Shown: piece by piece, positions 1-9,071 of the stretch
Layout: every line of letters starts with the position of its first letter
How positions within the stretch are numbered: the first letter of the stretch is position 1
Assembly (NCBI RefSeq): GCF_030064165.1
Contig: NZ_CP125947.1
Coordinates: forward strand, 4,898,001-4,962,000
Origin: Comamonas resistens
GTDB taxonomy: Bacteria > Pseudomonadota > Gammaproteobacteria > Burkholderiales > Burkholderiaceae_C
Direction: 5' to 3'
DNA length: 64,000 bases
Notes under the pieces: generated by a model
Told to the model about the DNA's origin: nothing
Seen by the model: the letters and a program-made list of their open reading frames with translations, nothing else
Databases searched by the model: none
Position numbers and translations under genes: made by a program

Positions 1-1
1 C

Positions 2-508
2 AATACATTTCGGCTTTGCTCCGTACTTTTTCTGGCTTTGGGTCTGGCTGCCTGCAACACTGCACCGAATTCAAACCGGACTACGCACAGTTACGCCTTT
101 GGACGGCCTGCCGCCCACACAGCAGCAGGCGTCGCTCCTGTCGTTGTCTCTTCGCAACCCAGCCAAAAAGGGCCTGCCAACGTTGCCCATATTGTCTATT
201 TCGACTTTGATTCATACACCGTGCGACCAGAAGACCGTGGAATCATCGACAGCCATGCGCGCTGGCTGCAGAGCAATCCAGGACGCTCGCTGACTCTGCA
301 AGGCAATACCGATGCGCGTGGCGGCACAGAGTACAACCTGGCTTTGGGTCAAAAGCGTGCCGAGGCCGTGCGCAAAAACCTCGAAATACTGGGTGTGAAC
401 GCCAATCGGGTTGAAGCGGTCAGCTATGGCAAGGAACGTCTGGTCGAGCAGGGATCGAGCGAGGCTGCACATCAGCGCAACCGACGCGTCGAGTTCGAAT
501 ACCGCTGA
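2..508 (+). CDS. OmpA/Pal-family lipoprotein, 5' end outside window
   Basis: The reading frame is open to the left edge, so the true start is upstream; 168 codons are visible. The first visible residues are a hydrophobic signal ending in a lipobox L-A-A-C (Cys codon at 53-55), so the product should be an outer-membrane lipoprotein. The rest is a complete OmpA-like peptidoglycan-binding domain, from IVYFDFDSYTV to RRVEFEYR, with the typical NTDARGGTEYNLALG core. It resembles Pal, but the next gene is not ybgF/cpoB, so it is probably a Pal paralogue rather than the tol-pal gene. It lies 38 bases before the Mur-ligase-like gene on the same strand, suggesting one operon. Confidence 0.85.
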   Translation, partial: NTFRLCSVLFLALGLAACNTAPNSNRTTHSYAFGRPAAHTAAGVAPVVVSSQPSQKGPANVAHIVYFDFDSYTVRPEDRGIIDSHARWLQSNPGRSLTLQGNTDARGGTEYNLALGQKRAEAVRKNLEILGVNANRVEAVSYGKERLVEQGSSEAAHQRNRRVEFEYR

Positions 509-546
509 GTTTTAAACACACTTTCTCTATCCCGCAACGCAACGAC

Positions 547-3519
547 ATGACAGGCCCGGTATTCATGCTGCATTCCCATGGCAGTCCAGCAGCCTACGCG
601 CATGCCAAGGACAACTCTGCAGCCATGGAGCCTGAAACCACCTTGTTTCGACAACTCAGCCAAGGGCTGGAGTATCTGAAACAGCACCTGACGCCGCTTC
701 CTCAGCCGTTTCCAGGCTGCCTGCTGTTTTTCAGTGTTGCCGCACCTGGGCAGGCCGCAGCGGTCTTCCAGGTACGGGCTGGCACCTTGCAAGCCGCCTG
801 GCGCGAGGGCTCGACACGCATTCGCCAATGGGCCTGGGCGCACAAGAAAAATGCGGTAGAGCTGCGCATCGACTGGGTGCAGGACATCATTCACATCGCT
901 GCTGCTCCTGCCAACTGGGCAAGTAACCCTGCCACTTCCTGGGCACTTGCAGACGCCGAACTGGAACATATTGCGCTATTTCTACCCCTTCTCGGCGCAG
1001 ACCAGGCAAGCGCTGCGCCTGCAAAACCGGCTCTGCTGCTGAATTTGCAAGGCATTTATATCGACCGGCACGAAGCAGGCATTGTCGTGCCACGCCATCC
1101 CTCTTCATGGAGCCTGCCAAGTCATTGGTGCGCCACACATGGCCCTCTGCGTCCTGTGCTTCATGCACTCTTGCAGCAACAGCAAGAGGATGGAAGCTGG
1201 CCCGATGCCAACACCGCCGCAAAGCATCTGGGCCTCACCTATGCCCTGCTGCAAACGCAGCGTCAGGGACATCACCCAGATCTCGGTCATGCCATCCGCA
1301 AAGCGATGGCCTTTATTGAAGCAGGGCTTCCACACCTGGCCAAAGACGGTGTTTTGCAGTCCGCCGCCCTACTCGTGCTGGCGCGCCATCTGAATCAATA
1401 TCGCCCTCTCGCCACGCCGACCCCCGACACTTCGGGCCCACTGTTTCAGCACATGGAGCAACTGGCCCAACATCTGCTGGCTTCGCTGCAATCCGCCCTG
1501 CCTGCAGCCACCCTGGCCTGGACACACCTCGCCCTAACGGCTTTTGCACGCTGCAATATGCCCTCGAAAAACAGCGAAGTGCACAACGCGGCTCAACTCT
1601 GGCACGGCCAGCACAACTTCCAGCGCTGCACCAGAGTTGGTTTTGGGGTGCAGCATCACTCGCTCGCCTCCCAGCCTTGGCCTGAGATTGCCATGCTGGA
1701 AGCCTCGCTGCTGCCAATGGCCCCGCCTGCTGCAGACCAGTCAGCCGCTTCCAGCCAATGGAATGCGGAACTGCAAACGCTGCTTCAACGCCTGCAAAAA
1801 TGCATGCTGCTGCCAGAACAGGCCCTCTACCTACCACCAGCCATACGCCAGCAGGCGGCGTTTTTCAGTACGCGCCCCAGGCAGCCAAGCCGCTTTCTGC
1901 CGGCTGTACCGCCAGCACTGGCAGGTTTGTGCGAAGCCGCGCAGCTTTTGATCCGTGGCCTGGCAGCCACCGAGCACCTGATGCATTCACCGGCAGCGGC
2001 ACAGCCTCCAGCAAGCCCACAACAGGCTCCCGGCGCACATTCAAGGCCAAGCAAGCCCCCTGCGGCCTTGGTCCAGCGACCGCTCTTTCAAGCCAAAAGC
2101 CCAACGGCTGAAGCCCCGCTGGCCTGCACACCGATGTTCTGGAGCCGCGACGAGCTTGCAGCCCTGATGGGCGGCAACTGGAGCGGCCCACCGCTTGAGC
2201 CATCTGCTGGCTGCACCGGCCTTGACATCCATCGCCAACACCACCACAGCGGCGCCGCTGTCCTTGTGCGACGCCCCGGCCTTGCCACAGGCATATCGCC
2301 TGCCGCACTGCATGCCGTCAAAGCCAGCGCTCTCATCAGCGACTCCGCCCATGATCTTTTGCGCCATGGCGTTCCCATCCTGCAGGTCAGAAACCTCCAG
2401 CAGGGCTTGCTGAATCTGGCGCAGGCCGCGCGCCGGCGCATCCAAGCCCCCATCATTGCCGTCACAGGCCACGCAGGCAAATCCTCCGTTCTCAGCATGC
2501 TGCGCCACTGCCTGCAGCAGCAGGCAAGCCTGCGCAGCAATGCCCTGCAGACGCAGAGCGCAGCGCTGCAGATGATCAACTGGAGCGAAGCCAGCACGCA
2601 CGCCCTGATCGAACTATCTTTCGACAAGCTGAGCAGCGAATTGCCGCTGGCCAAACCAGACATCCTGATCGTCACCGGCAGCCGACACGAAGACGATCAG
2701 GCCGCCAAATCAAGAATCGCACCGAACCACACAGTGCTGCTGACAGCGATACATCTGCTCACCCCCGGCGCGACGCTCATCCTTGATCAGACCACCGGCT
2801 GCCATACTGACGTGATCGAAGCCGCGCAGCGGGTAGCCATCAAAGTCATCACCTTTGGCAAAGCGCCTCACATTCATACCCAGAGGCTGACGACTTCACA
2901 TGGCGAACCATCTATCGCCATGGATGAAGTGCCCATGACACTTCGTCTGCAGGCAGACGGTCGCCACATGGCTGCCAATGCCCTGGCAGCCCTGGCGGCG
3001 CTGAGCGCACTGGGACAATCACCCACCACGCTGCAAAGCAGGCTGGAAAGCTGGGAGCCGCTGCCCGGAACCGGGCAACCGCAACTGCTGCCCAATGGCA
3101 TTCAGCTGCTGGATCACAGCCAGAGCAGCCACATTCACTCGATACAGGCAGCTTTTACCCAACTCCAGACACTTACCCGCCGCAGACATAACCGAGTGAT
3201 CGTGCTCGCCGGCATTCAGGCCCACGATCAAAACCTGGAAACCACCCAACTGGCTTTAGCGCCACTGATTCGCGCCACACCAGCCAAGAGCGTGCTGCTG
3301 TACGGGGATGCGCTCTATCCACTGAGCAGCACGCTGGGCGACTTGCCCCATGTCATCTGGCATGACGACCTCAACCAGCTCATACACCTGCTGATGGTCA
3401 CGGCACATATCGGCGACACCGTACTTCTTGCGGGCAAAGCCACCATCAACCTGCTCATTGCCGCCGATGCACTGCGCGAAAGCGGGACAGAACCCGAGAG
3501 AAGATTCATGCACCAATAG
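547..3519 (+). CDS. Large two-part protein: unknown N-terminal half fused to a MurF-like Mur ligase
   Basis: 990 residues. The C-terminal half (about 530-985) reads as a MurF-type ligase. It has an N-terminal MurF-like segment (FWSRDELAALMGGNW, 531-545), an ATP-binding loop VTGHAGKSS (639-647), and a middle-to-C-terminal junction MAANALAALAALSALG (808-823). Residues 1-500 are not a known Mur-ligase part. Around 205-330 there is Ala/Leu-rich helix with a QEDGSW motif (213-218) like those in alpha/alpha-toroid (terpene cyclase) folds. Residues 480-525 are a Pro/Ala linker. In the C-terminal domain the usual MurF D-D-x-Y-N-A-N-P motif is replaced by DHSQSSHIHS (856-865), so activity on a MurF-like substrate is uncertain. 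Ligation of an amino acid or peptide to an envelope or secreted substrate is a guess from context. Confidence 0.7.
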   Translation: MTGPVFMLHSHGSPAAYAHAKDNSAAMEPETTLFRQLSQGLEYLKQHLTPLPQPFPGCLLFFSVAAPGQAAAVFQVRAGTLQAAWREGSTRIRQWAWAHKKNAVELRIDWVQDIIHIAAAPANWASNPATSWALADAELEHIALFLPLLGADQASAAPAKPALLLNLQGIYIDRHEAGIVVPRHPSSWSLPSHWCATHGPLRPVLHALLQQQQEDGSWPDANTAAKHLGLTYALLQTQRQGHHPDLGHAIRKAMAFIEAGLPHLAKDGVLQSAALLVLARHLNQYRPLATPTPDTSGPLFQHMEQLAQHLLASLQSALPAATLAWTHLALTAFARCNMPSKNSEVHNAAQLWHGQHNFQRCTRVGFGVQHHSLASQPWPEIAMLEASLLPMAPPAADQSAASSQWNAELQTLLQRLQKCMLLPEQALYLPPAIRQQAAFFSTRPRQPSRFLPAVPPALAGLCEAAQLLIRGLAATEHLMHSPAAAQPPASPQQAPGAHSRPSKPPAALVQRPLFQAKSPTAEAPLACTPMFWSRDELAALMGGNWSGPPLEPSAGCTGLDIHRQHHHSGAAVLVRRPGLATGISPAALHAVKASALISDSAHDLLRHGVPILQVRNLQQGLLNLAQAARRRIQAPIIAVTGHAGKSSVLSMLRHCLQQQASLRSNALQTQSAALQMINWSEASTHALIELSFDKLSSELPLAKPDILIVTGSRHEDDQAAKSRIAPNHTVLLTAIHLLTPGATLILDQTTGCHTDVIEAAQRVAIKVITFGKAPHIHTQRLTTSHGEPSIAMDEVPMTLRLQADGRHMAANALAALAALSALGQSPTTLQSRLESWEPLPGTGQPQLLPNGIQLLDHSQSSHIHSIQAAFTQLQTLTRRRHNRVIVLAGIQAHDQNLETTQLALAPLIRATPAKSVLLYGDALYPLSSTLGDLPHVIWHDDLNQLIHLLMVTAHIGDTVLLAGKATINLLIAADALRESGTEPERRFMHQ

Positions 3520-3876
3520 TAATAAATACCACCATTAATTTGCAAAAACCAATTGCAGCACCTCGTTTAAATCGCTTTATCTTTCAAAAATTATTGCCAC
3601 ACCAATGCCCATTGGTTTCATTAAATGTCAAATTTTGTTAACTAAAAAATTCATAGCAATGACTCCAAAATCAAATCAAATGTCAATTTCTATTGAATAT
3701 TTCTATGAACATTTTTTGTTCAATGAAATTAATCTAAAAAAAATCACTGAAAATTAGATTCATATCAATGAAATGCTTTTTTATTGGTACATTTCATTAA
3801 GAACAAAAAAATACGTCTTTTTCAAATACTCGTATCATTACCCGCTGTGATTCGCTATTTACTCCCTCAGCACTTG
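3520..3876. promoter_or_regulatory. AT-rich intergenic block upstream of the type I secretion operon
   Basis: Strikingly AT-rich against GC-rich neighbours, with no supportable gene. It contains an inverted repeat TGAACA (3706-3711) / TGTTCA (3717-3722) with a five-T spacer, and a direct repeat CAATGAAAT at 3721-3729 and 3766-3774. It probably holds the promoter of the secretion operon and may bind an H-NS/MvaT-like silencer. The frame of the downstream gene remains open back to a TTG at 3784, so part of this block could be translated. Confidence 0.5.
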
Positions 3877-5673
3877 ATGGTGGTCGCAGAGAATGCGACA
3901 GGGGCAACTGCGTCCAGCTCATATTCAACCGCCATTGCCGACGCCTTTCGACGTGCCTTGGGGCAATTGCACAATGCCGCCTGGTTATCCCTGCCGATCA
4001 GCCTTTTGGGATTGCTGCCCTCTATTTTCTTATTACAGGTCTATAACCGGGTTATCTCGCATGGCGGCACCGCCACATTGATTGCCATGGTCGCCGGTGT
4101 TTTGTGCTTTTTGTTGCTGGAGTGGTGGCTGCGGCGCAAACGCACACGCGCACTGCGCGAAGCAGGCGCCATGATTGATCGCGATGTCTCTCAGGCCCTG
4201 ATGCATTCCATGCTGCGCCACCCGCTGCAAACGCTGGAGCAACGCCCATCGAGCCAGTGGCTGCAGCTCTTTCGCGATGTCAGCGCCATGCGCACCGGCA
4301 TCTCCGGCGGCTTGGCCAATTCCATCCTCGATCTGCCCATGGCCGTGCTGGCACTGATTGTCGTCGGCATCATTGCCTGGCCGGTTCTGCCCGTCATCAT
4401 CGTGGCCATCATCATCCTGGGTGTGCTGGCCTGGTGGTGGGCCGATGAAGTTCGCAGCGGCCGTGTCGAGGAAGTCGCCCAGGCCCGTCAGCTCGATCGC
4501 AGCACAGCAGAAATCTGCAATGCTCGCGGCACCCTCAAGGTTCTGGGTTACGACCATGCCGCGCGCCAGGCCTGGCAAGCAGGCTATGACCGCTGGCTGG
4601 CAGAGAGCTTCGGCAAGAACGGCGAAATGGAAAATGCCCGTGAAGCCAGCCATATGCTGCTGACCTTGTTCTCCATCGCGGTCATCACCGTCGGCGCGAT
4701 TGCCATCAACGCGCAATGGATGAGCATCGGCAGCCTGATGGCCGTGAACCTGCTGTCCAACAAGGCTCTGGGCCCCATCGCCCAGCTCGCCGGCAATTGG
4801 CGCTCCATGGCTCGCGCCAACGAAGCCACCGAACGCCTTCAGGCAGTTCTGCAGGAGCCGCTGGAAGCGCCAGCCCAGACCGTGGAGCTGCCGCGCCCCA
4901 GCGGCCGTCTGCGCCTCGATCAGGTCAGCTTTCAGTACGCCTCTGGCCCCGCTGCGCTGGAGCAGGTCTCGCTGGAGATCGGCCCTGGCGGCATGCATGC
5001 CATCCTGGGCCACAACGGTGCCGGAAAATCCACGCTGACCAAACTCTTGGCCGGGCTCTACCAGCCCACCCAAGGGCGCATCTTCATTGATGAATACGAT
5101 ATGGCCCAGTTCCCGCGCAGCGATCTGAGCGACTGGATAGGCTGTCTCGCACAGCAGGTTTACTGGTTCAGCGGCCCGATTGTCGACAGCCTGCGCATGG
5201 TCAACCCCGAGGCCGACGACAGCAAAATCATCACCGCCTGCCAACTCTCGGGCGCACATGGCTTCATCAGCCGGTTGCCCAACGGCTACCAGACCACGCT
5301 GGGTGAAGGCGGTGCCGGCCTGTCTGCAGGCGAGCTGCGCAAACTCGCACTGGCGCAACTGTTCCTGCGCAATCCATCGGTTCTCATCCTCGACGAGCCC
5401 AGCAACGACCTCGACTTCGACAGCGAAACCGCTTTGCTGTCGACCCTGAGGCAAATTGCGCTCAAGCACACGGTGATTGTTGTCACCCACTCCCTACGTG
5501 TGGCCTCCGCAGCCCACCATATCTACCATGTATGTGGCGACGGCAGCGTCAGGCACGGCTCGCCCAGACAACTGCTGCCCCAGCTGTTCGGTCTGCGCGA
5601 ATCCGCTCCAGCGCCAGTGCATGCCGACAGCGCCGTCCAGGCCGCGCCACAGGTTCAGGAAGCCGCCTCATGA
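3877..5673 (+). CDS. Type I secretion ABC transporter (permease-ATPase fusion)
   Basis: 598 residues from the ATG at 3877; an in-frame TTG at 3784 would add 31 residues encoded by AT-rich DNA. The ATG is preferred because homologous exporters start near this point, but no clear ribosome site marks either. The N-terminal half is an ABC exporter membrane domain without a C39 peptidase domain, as in PrtD-type exporters. The ATPase has Walker A GHNGAGKST (378-386), signature LSAGE (482-486, in place of LSGGQ), Walker B LILDEP (Asp506, Glu507) and an H-loop in VVTHS. It should energise one-step export of an unseen substrate with the next two gene products. The stop overlaps the next start (ATGA). 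Confidence 0.9.
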   Translation: MVVAENATGATASSSYSTAIADAFRRALGQLHNAAWLSLPISLLGLLPSIFLLQVYNRVISHGGTATLIAMVAGVLCFLLLEWWLRRKRTRALREAGAMIDRDVSQALMHSMLRHPLQTLEQRPSSQWLQLFRDVSAMRTGISGGLANSILDLPMAVLALIVVGIIAWPVLPVIIVAIIILGVLAWWWADEVRSGRVEEVAQARQLDRSTAEICNARGTLKVLGYDHAARQAWQAGYDRWLAESFGKNGEMENAREASHMLLTLFSIAVITVGAIAINAQWMSIGSLMAVNLLSNKALGPIAQLAGNWRSMARANEATERLQAVLQEPLEAPAQTVELPRPSGRLRLDQVSFQYASGPAALEQVSLEIGPGGMHAILGHNGAGKSTLTKLLAGLYQPTQGRIFIDEYDMAQFPRSDLSDWIGCLAQQVYWFSGPIVDSLRMVNPEADDSKIITACQLSGAHGFISRLPNGYQTTLGEGGAGLSAGELRKLALAQLFLRNPSVLILDEPSNDLDFDSETALLSTLRQIALKHTVIVVTHSLRVASAAHHIYHVCGDGSVRHGSPRQLLPQLFGLRESAPAPVHADSAVQAAPQVQEAAS

Positions 5674-7046
5674 AAAGCCGGCAAGACGACCTTCCGCTGG
5701 CTCTGCGCCAGCCACAGCCCGAGCCGCAACTCAGCGGGTCGGGTCACGTCGGCGCAGACGCTGGTGCGGCCCCACGCCGCTTTGCCTTCTGGCACCGCCA
5801 GAGCCGCCCACGCAAGCTGCTGATTGCTGCCATCGGTGCGCTGGTGCTGACCGGCCTTTTCTACCCGGTGGAAAACGTCGTGGTCGCCACCGGCCAGGTC
5901 ATCCCATCGGATCGCGTGCAAACAGTGCAGCACCTGGAAGGCGGCATCGTCACCGTCGTTCATGTCCGCGAAGGCCAGACCGTCACCCAGAGCCAGCCAC
6001 TGCTGGAAATTGATCTGGGCGGCAACAGCCTCAACCTCGAACAGCTCCAGGCACGCCAGGCCACGGCTCAGGCGGCCAAGGTACGCCTGAACGCGGAAGT
6101 ACAGAACCAGGCCCTCAAAGCCGGACAATTCCCGGCCGACCTGGACCCCCAGATCATTCAGGCCGAAATGGGCGCCTTCGCCTCCCGCACGCTGGAATAT
6201 CAGGGCGGCCTCGCCGCAGCCCAGGCCCAGCTACTACAGGCGCGCGGCGATGTCGCCCAGACCCAGGCCCGCATTCAAGGCCTGGAAATCAATCTGCGCC
6301 TGCACCAGGAAGAGGCCACCATTGCCCGGCAACTGGCGGCCGAGCAGCTCATCGGCCAACTCGAAGTCATTGAAAAGCAGCGCGCGCTGGAGCAGGTACG
6401 CACCGACCTGGGCGCCACCCGCGAGCTCCTGGTCAGCAACCGTGCCAAGGTCGCACAGGCCCAGGCCAAGCAGCTTGAAGCCCAGGGCGCGTTCCGCCGC
6501 CGCGCCTCTGACGAGCTGGCTCAGACGGAGCGCGAACTCTTCAGCCTCGGCGAAGACCTCGCGCGCGCCAAAAACCAGCGCACCCGCACCATTGTGCTGG
6601 CCCCCACCGACGGCGTGATCAAGGGCCTGCGCAGCTCGGGCGCGGGCTGGGTGGTCAAGCCCGGCGAGCCGATTTTGGAGATCGTGCCCGACAAGGACGA
6701 AGTCATCGTCGAAGCCCAGCTCAACCCTGCAGACCGCGGCTATGTGCGTACCGGCCAGCCCACCAAGGTCAAGATCTCGGCCTACGACTTCCTTCGCTAT
6801 GGTTCGGTGCCCGGCCATGTCACCCTGGTGTCGGCCGACGCCGACCGCGATGCCAAGCAGCCCGACGCGCCCTCCTACTTCCGCATCCAGGCCAGCCTGG
6901 AGCAGCACTGGGTGGGCCGCACCGACAACCGCATCACCACCGGCATGCAGGCGCAGCTCGACCTGCTGCTCGGCCACGAACCCTTTATCTGGTACTTGCT
7001 GCGCCCGATGCTGCGCATCCAGAGCGAAGCCTTCCGGGAGCCCTGA
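5670..7046 (+). CDS. HlyD-family periplasmic adaptor of type I secretion
   Basis: 458 residues from the ATG at 5670, which overlaps the stop of the transporter gene. The frame is open further upstream (to 5532), but those codons lie inside the ABC gene. There is a cytosolic N-tail, one membrane segment (about 50-66), a lipoyl/beta-barrel segment (VVATGQVIPSDRVQTVQHLEGG), a long Gln/Ala-rich coiled-coil hairpin (about 130-330), and a C-terminal barrel (LAPTDGVIKGL onward). This is the normal order in membrane-fusion proteins linking an inner-membrane ABC exporter to TolC. Its stop TGA shares one base with the next ATG, so the three secretion genes are probably translationally coupled. Confidence 0.92.
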   Translation: MKSRQDDLPLALRQPQPEPQLSGSGHVGADAGAAPRRFAFWHRQSRPRKLLIAAIGALVLTGLFYPVENVVVATGQVIPSDRVQTVQHLEGGIVTVVHVREGQTVTQSQPLLEIDLGGNSLNLEQLQARQATAQAAKVRLNAEVQNQALKAGQFPADLDPQIIQAEMGAFASRTLEYQGGLAAAQAQLLQARGDVAQTQARIQGLEINLRLHQEEATIARQLAAEQLIGQLEVIEKQRALEQVRTDLGATRELLVSNRAKVAQAQAKQLEAQGAFRRRASDELAQTERELFSLGEDLARAKNQRTRTIVLAPTDGVIKGLRSSGAGWVVKPGEPILEIVPDKDEVIVEAQLNPADRGYVRTGQPTKVKISAYDFLRYGSVPGHVTLVSADADRDAKQPDAPSYFRIQASLEQHWVGRTDNRITTGMQAQLDLLLGHEPFIWYLLRPMLRIQSEAFREP

Positions 7047-8794
7047 TGACCGAACGCATCTCGCCCTGCCTGCTTCAGCCCCTGTCAGCGCCTCCGCTGC
7101 GCCGGCTGCTGCTTGCGCTGGCACTGCTGCCTGCACTGCCCCTGGCCGCGCAGGCTCAGGACAGCGCCAGCCAAGCCGGTGCGCCGGCCGTGGTGGTGGT
7201 ACACAGCGCCAACAACGCCAACACCCCGATCGCTCTGCGCCTGGCGCACCAGCTCACTCCCGCCACACTGGCCAGCGACAGCAGCCACCGCCGCCTGATC
7301 GACTCCTTGCACGCCATGCTGGACGAATACCCCGATGTGCTCAAGGCGCGTGCCGCACTGGAGTCCGCCGGCCATGACGTCAACTCCGCGCGCGGCGCAC
7401 GCTGGCCCACCTTCAAGGTCGGCACCTCCAGCGGAGATGCCCAGATGCGCCAGGGCCAGCGCTCCAACTACACCACCGTCAACGCAGAAGTGCGGCTGGC
7501 CCTGATCGACGGTGGCGCCATCGGCGCCGGCATCCGCTCGGCTGAATCTTCGCAGGCCGCACAAAGCAGCGTGCTGTACGGCACACGCCAGAATGTTCTG
7601 CTCGACGGTCTGACCGCCATGCTGGAGCTGCAGCGCTTTGGCAGCAAGGCCGGCATTGCCTCAGAATCCGCGCGCATCATCGGCCAGTTGGCCCAACTCG
7701 AAGAGCGCCGTGCCGAGCTGGGTGCCGTGGGCCGCAACGACCTGCGCCAGGCCTCCTCGCGCCAGGCCAGCGCACGGGCCCAGCAGCACGCGCTGGAATC
7801 CCAGCGCATGGATGCGCTGGCCCGCTTTACGCGCTACTTTGGCTTCAGCCCTGAAAACGGCTGGCTGCCCGAGCTGCACGTGCCCCGGCAGTGGATGCCC
7901 GCGCAGGAAAGTCTGGCCCTGCAAGCCGCCGAAAGCAACAGCAGCGAGCTGCAGGAAATCCAGCAGCAAATCGCCCGTGCCAGTGCCGAAGTCGAGCGCA
8001 GCAAGGCCCAGCGCTACCCCACGCTGGCCGCCGTCGTCACCCACAACCGCGATCCCAAGGGCGTTCTCTATGCAGACGGCACACGCTATGGCGTGGAGCT
8101 GAACTGGAATTTCGGCAATGGCTTCGAGCTGCGCGACCGCATCCTCAAGGCCATCAACGAATTGCAGGCCCAGGAGGCCCAGCAGGAGTCCGTGCGCCGC
8201 CAGGTGCGCGAGACCGCCTCCGCCGCCTGGGGCCGCGCCCAGGCCGGCCGCCAGCGTGAAGCCCAGCTCGCCGACGCCGTGCGCGAAGCACGCAGCGCCT
8301 TCGAAGGCCGCAGGCGCCTGCTTGAAGCCGGCCGCGGCAGCCTCTCGCAGGTGCTGGACGCCCAGCTCGACATGCAGCGGCTCATGCTCGACGAGGCTGA
8401 CGCCATCTACGACCAGCGCATCAACGAATTGCGCCTGGTTCGCACCACAGGCCAGTTGCTGCCCCAGCAGCCGCCCGAACACTGGCTGGACATGCTGTTT
8501 GCGCAGCAGGCCACGCCCTCTTCCTCATCTCTCCCTACAGAGCAGCCCGGCCAGGAGCGCACGCAGCCTCCGGCTGCGCCCATGGAGCCTGGCCGCCCCG
8601 ACAGGCGCCCGGAGCAGGAAGCCTTTGCCCTTGCAGCAGCAAGAGGCCAGCCCCCCAGATCCTCCTCCGCACCGATGAATTCCCGAACCGTGATTTCCGC
8701 GCAGCGCCTGCAGCTGCGGCTCGAGCCAAGACTCGACCCCCAGCAGCTGGCACTGCCACAGAACCAGCCCGTCACAACCACCGCAAGGTGGTAA
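7046..8794 (+). CDS. TolC-family outer-membrane channel of type I secretion
   Basis: 582 residues. A signal peptide (LLLALALLPALPLAAQA) ends near residue 37. The body has the repeated alpha-helical OEP pattern, with helical segments rich in Gln, Ala and Arg around 90-270 and 290-470. It completes the ABC-HlyD-TolC trio. After residue 480 there is an extra tail of about 100 residues, rich in Pro, Ser, Gln and Arg and probably disordered and periplasmic; TolC proteins usually stop soon after the second repeat. Loss of local structure rather than a frameshift is likely, because the codon pattern stays normal to the stop. Confidence 0.88.
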   Translation: MTERISPCLLQPLSAPPLRRLLLALALLPALPLAAQAQDSASQAGAPAVVVVHSANNANTPIALRLAHQLTPATLASDSSHRRLIDSLHAMLDEYPDVLKARAALESAGHDVNSARGARWPTFKVGTSSGDAQMRQGQRSNYTTVNAEVRLALIDGGAIGAGIRSAESSQAAQSSVLYGTRQNVLLDGLTAMLELQRFGSKAGIASESARIIGQLAQLEERRAELGAVGRNDLRQASSRQASARAQQHALESQRMDALARFTRYFGFSPENGWLPELHVPRQWMPAQESLALQAAESNSSELQEIQQQIARASAEVERSKAQRYPTLAAVVTHNRDPKGVLYADGTRYGVELNWNFGNGFELRDRILKAINELQAQEAQQESVRRQVRETASAAWGRAQAGRQREAQLADAVREARSAFEGRRRLLEAGRGSLSQVLDAQLDMQRLMLDEADAIYDQRINELRLVRTTGQLLPQQPPEHWLDMLFAQQATPSSSSLPTEQPGQERTQPPAAPMEPGRPDRRPEQEAFALAAARGQPPRSSSAPMNSRTVISAQRLQLRLEPRLDPQQLALPQNQPVTTTARW

Positions 8795-8883
8795 TGGGCA
8801 CGACTGCTTTTACCGCAGCGGCCGGTGCTAGCCCATCGCCAGCCACTGTTTTCTTACCCATGGGCTTTTGACTGGAGACAGCT

Positions 8884-9057
8884 ATGTCCAACATCATCAA
8901 AAACTTCCTGCGTGACGAAGAAGGCGCTACCGCCATTGAATACGGCCTGATTGCGGGGCTGATTGCGGTGGCGATCATGACCACAGTGGGCCTGCTTGGG
9001 AAGGAGCTGGACACGCTCTTTACGTCCATCTTGAACAAACTGAAGGGCACCCCATAA
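8884..9057 (+). CDS. flp: Flp-type pilin (major Tad pilus subunit)
   Basis: 57 residues. The start ATG follows a GGAGA ribosome site. The short N-terminal leader is followed by a cleavage-type motif GATAIEYGLIAGLIAVA, which includes the conserved Glu-Tyr pair of Flp pilins, and then a hydrophobic stretch. The prepilin peptidase encoded next should cut after the Gly. It is the first gene of the Tad locus and would form the fibre assembled by the downstream machinery. Confidence 0.95.
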   Translation: MSNIIKNFLRDEEGATAIEYGLIAGLIAVAIMTTVGLLGKELDTLFTSILNKLKGTP

Positions 9058-9071
9058 CCACAGAACCCGCC

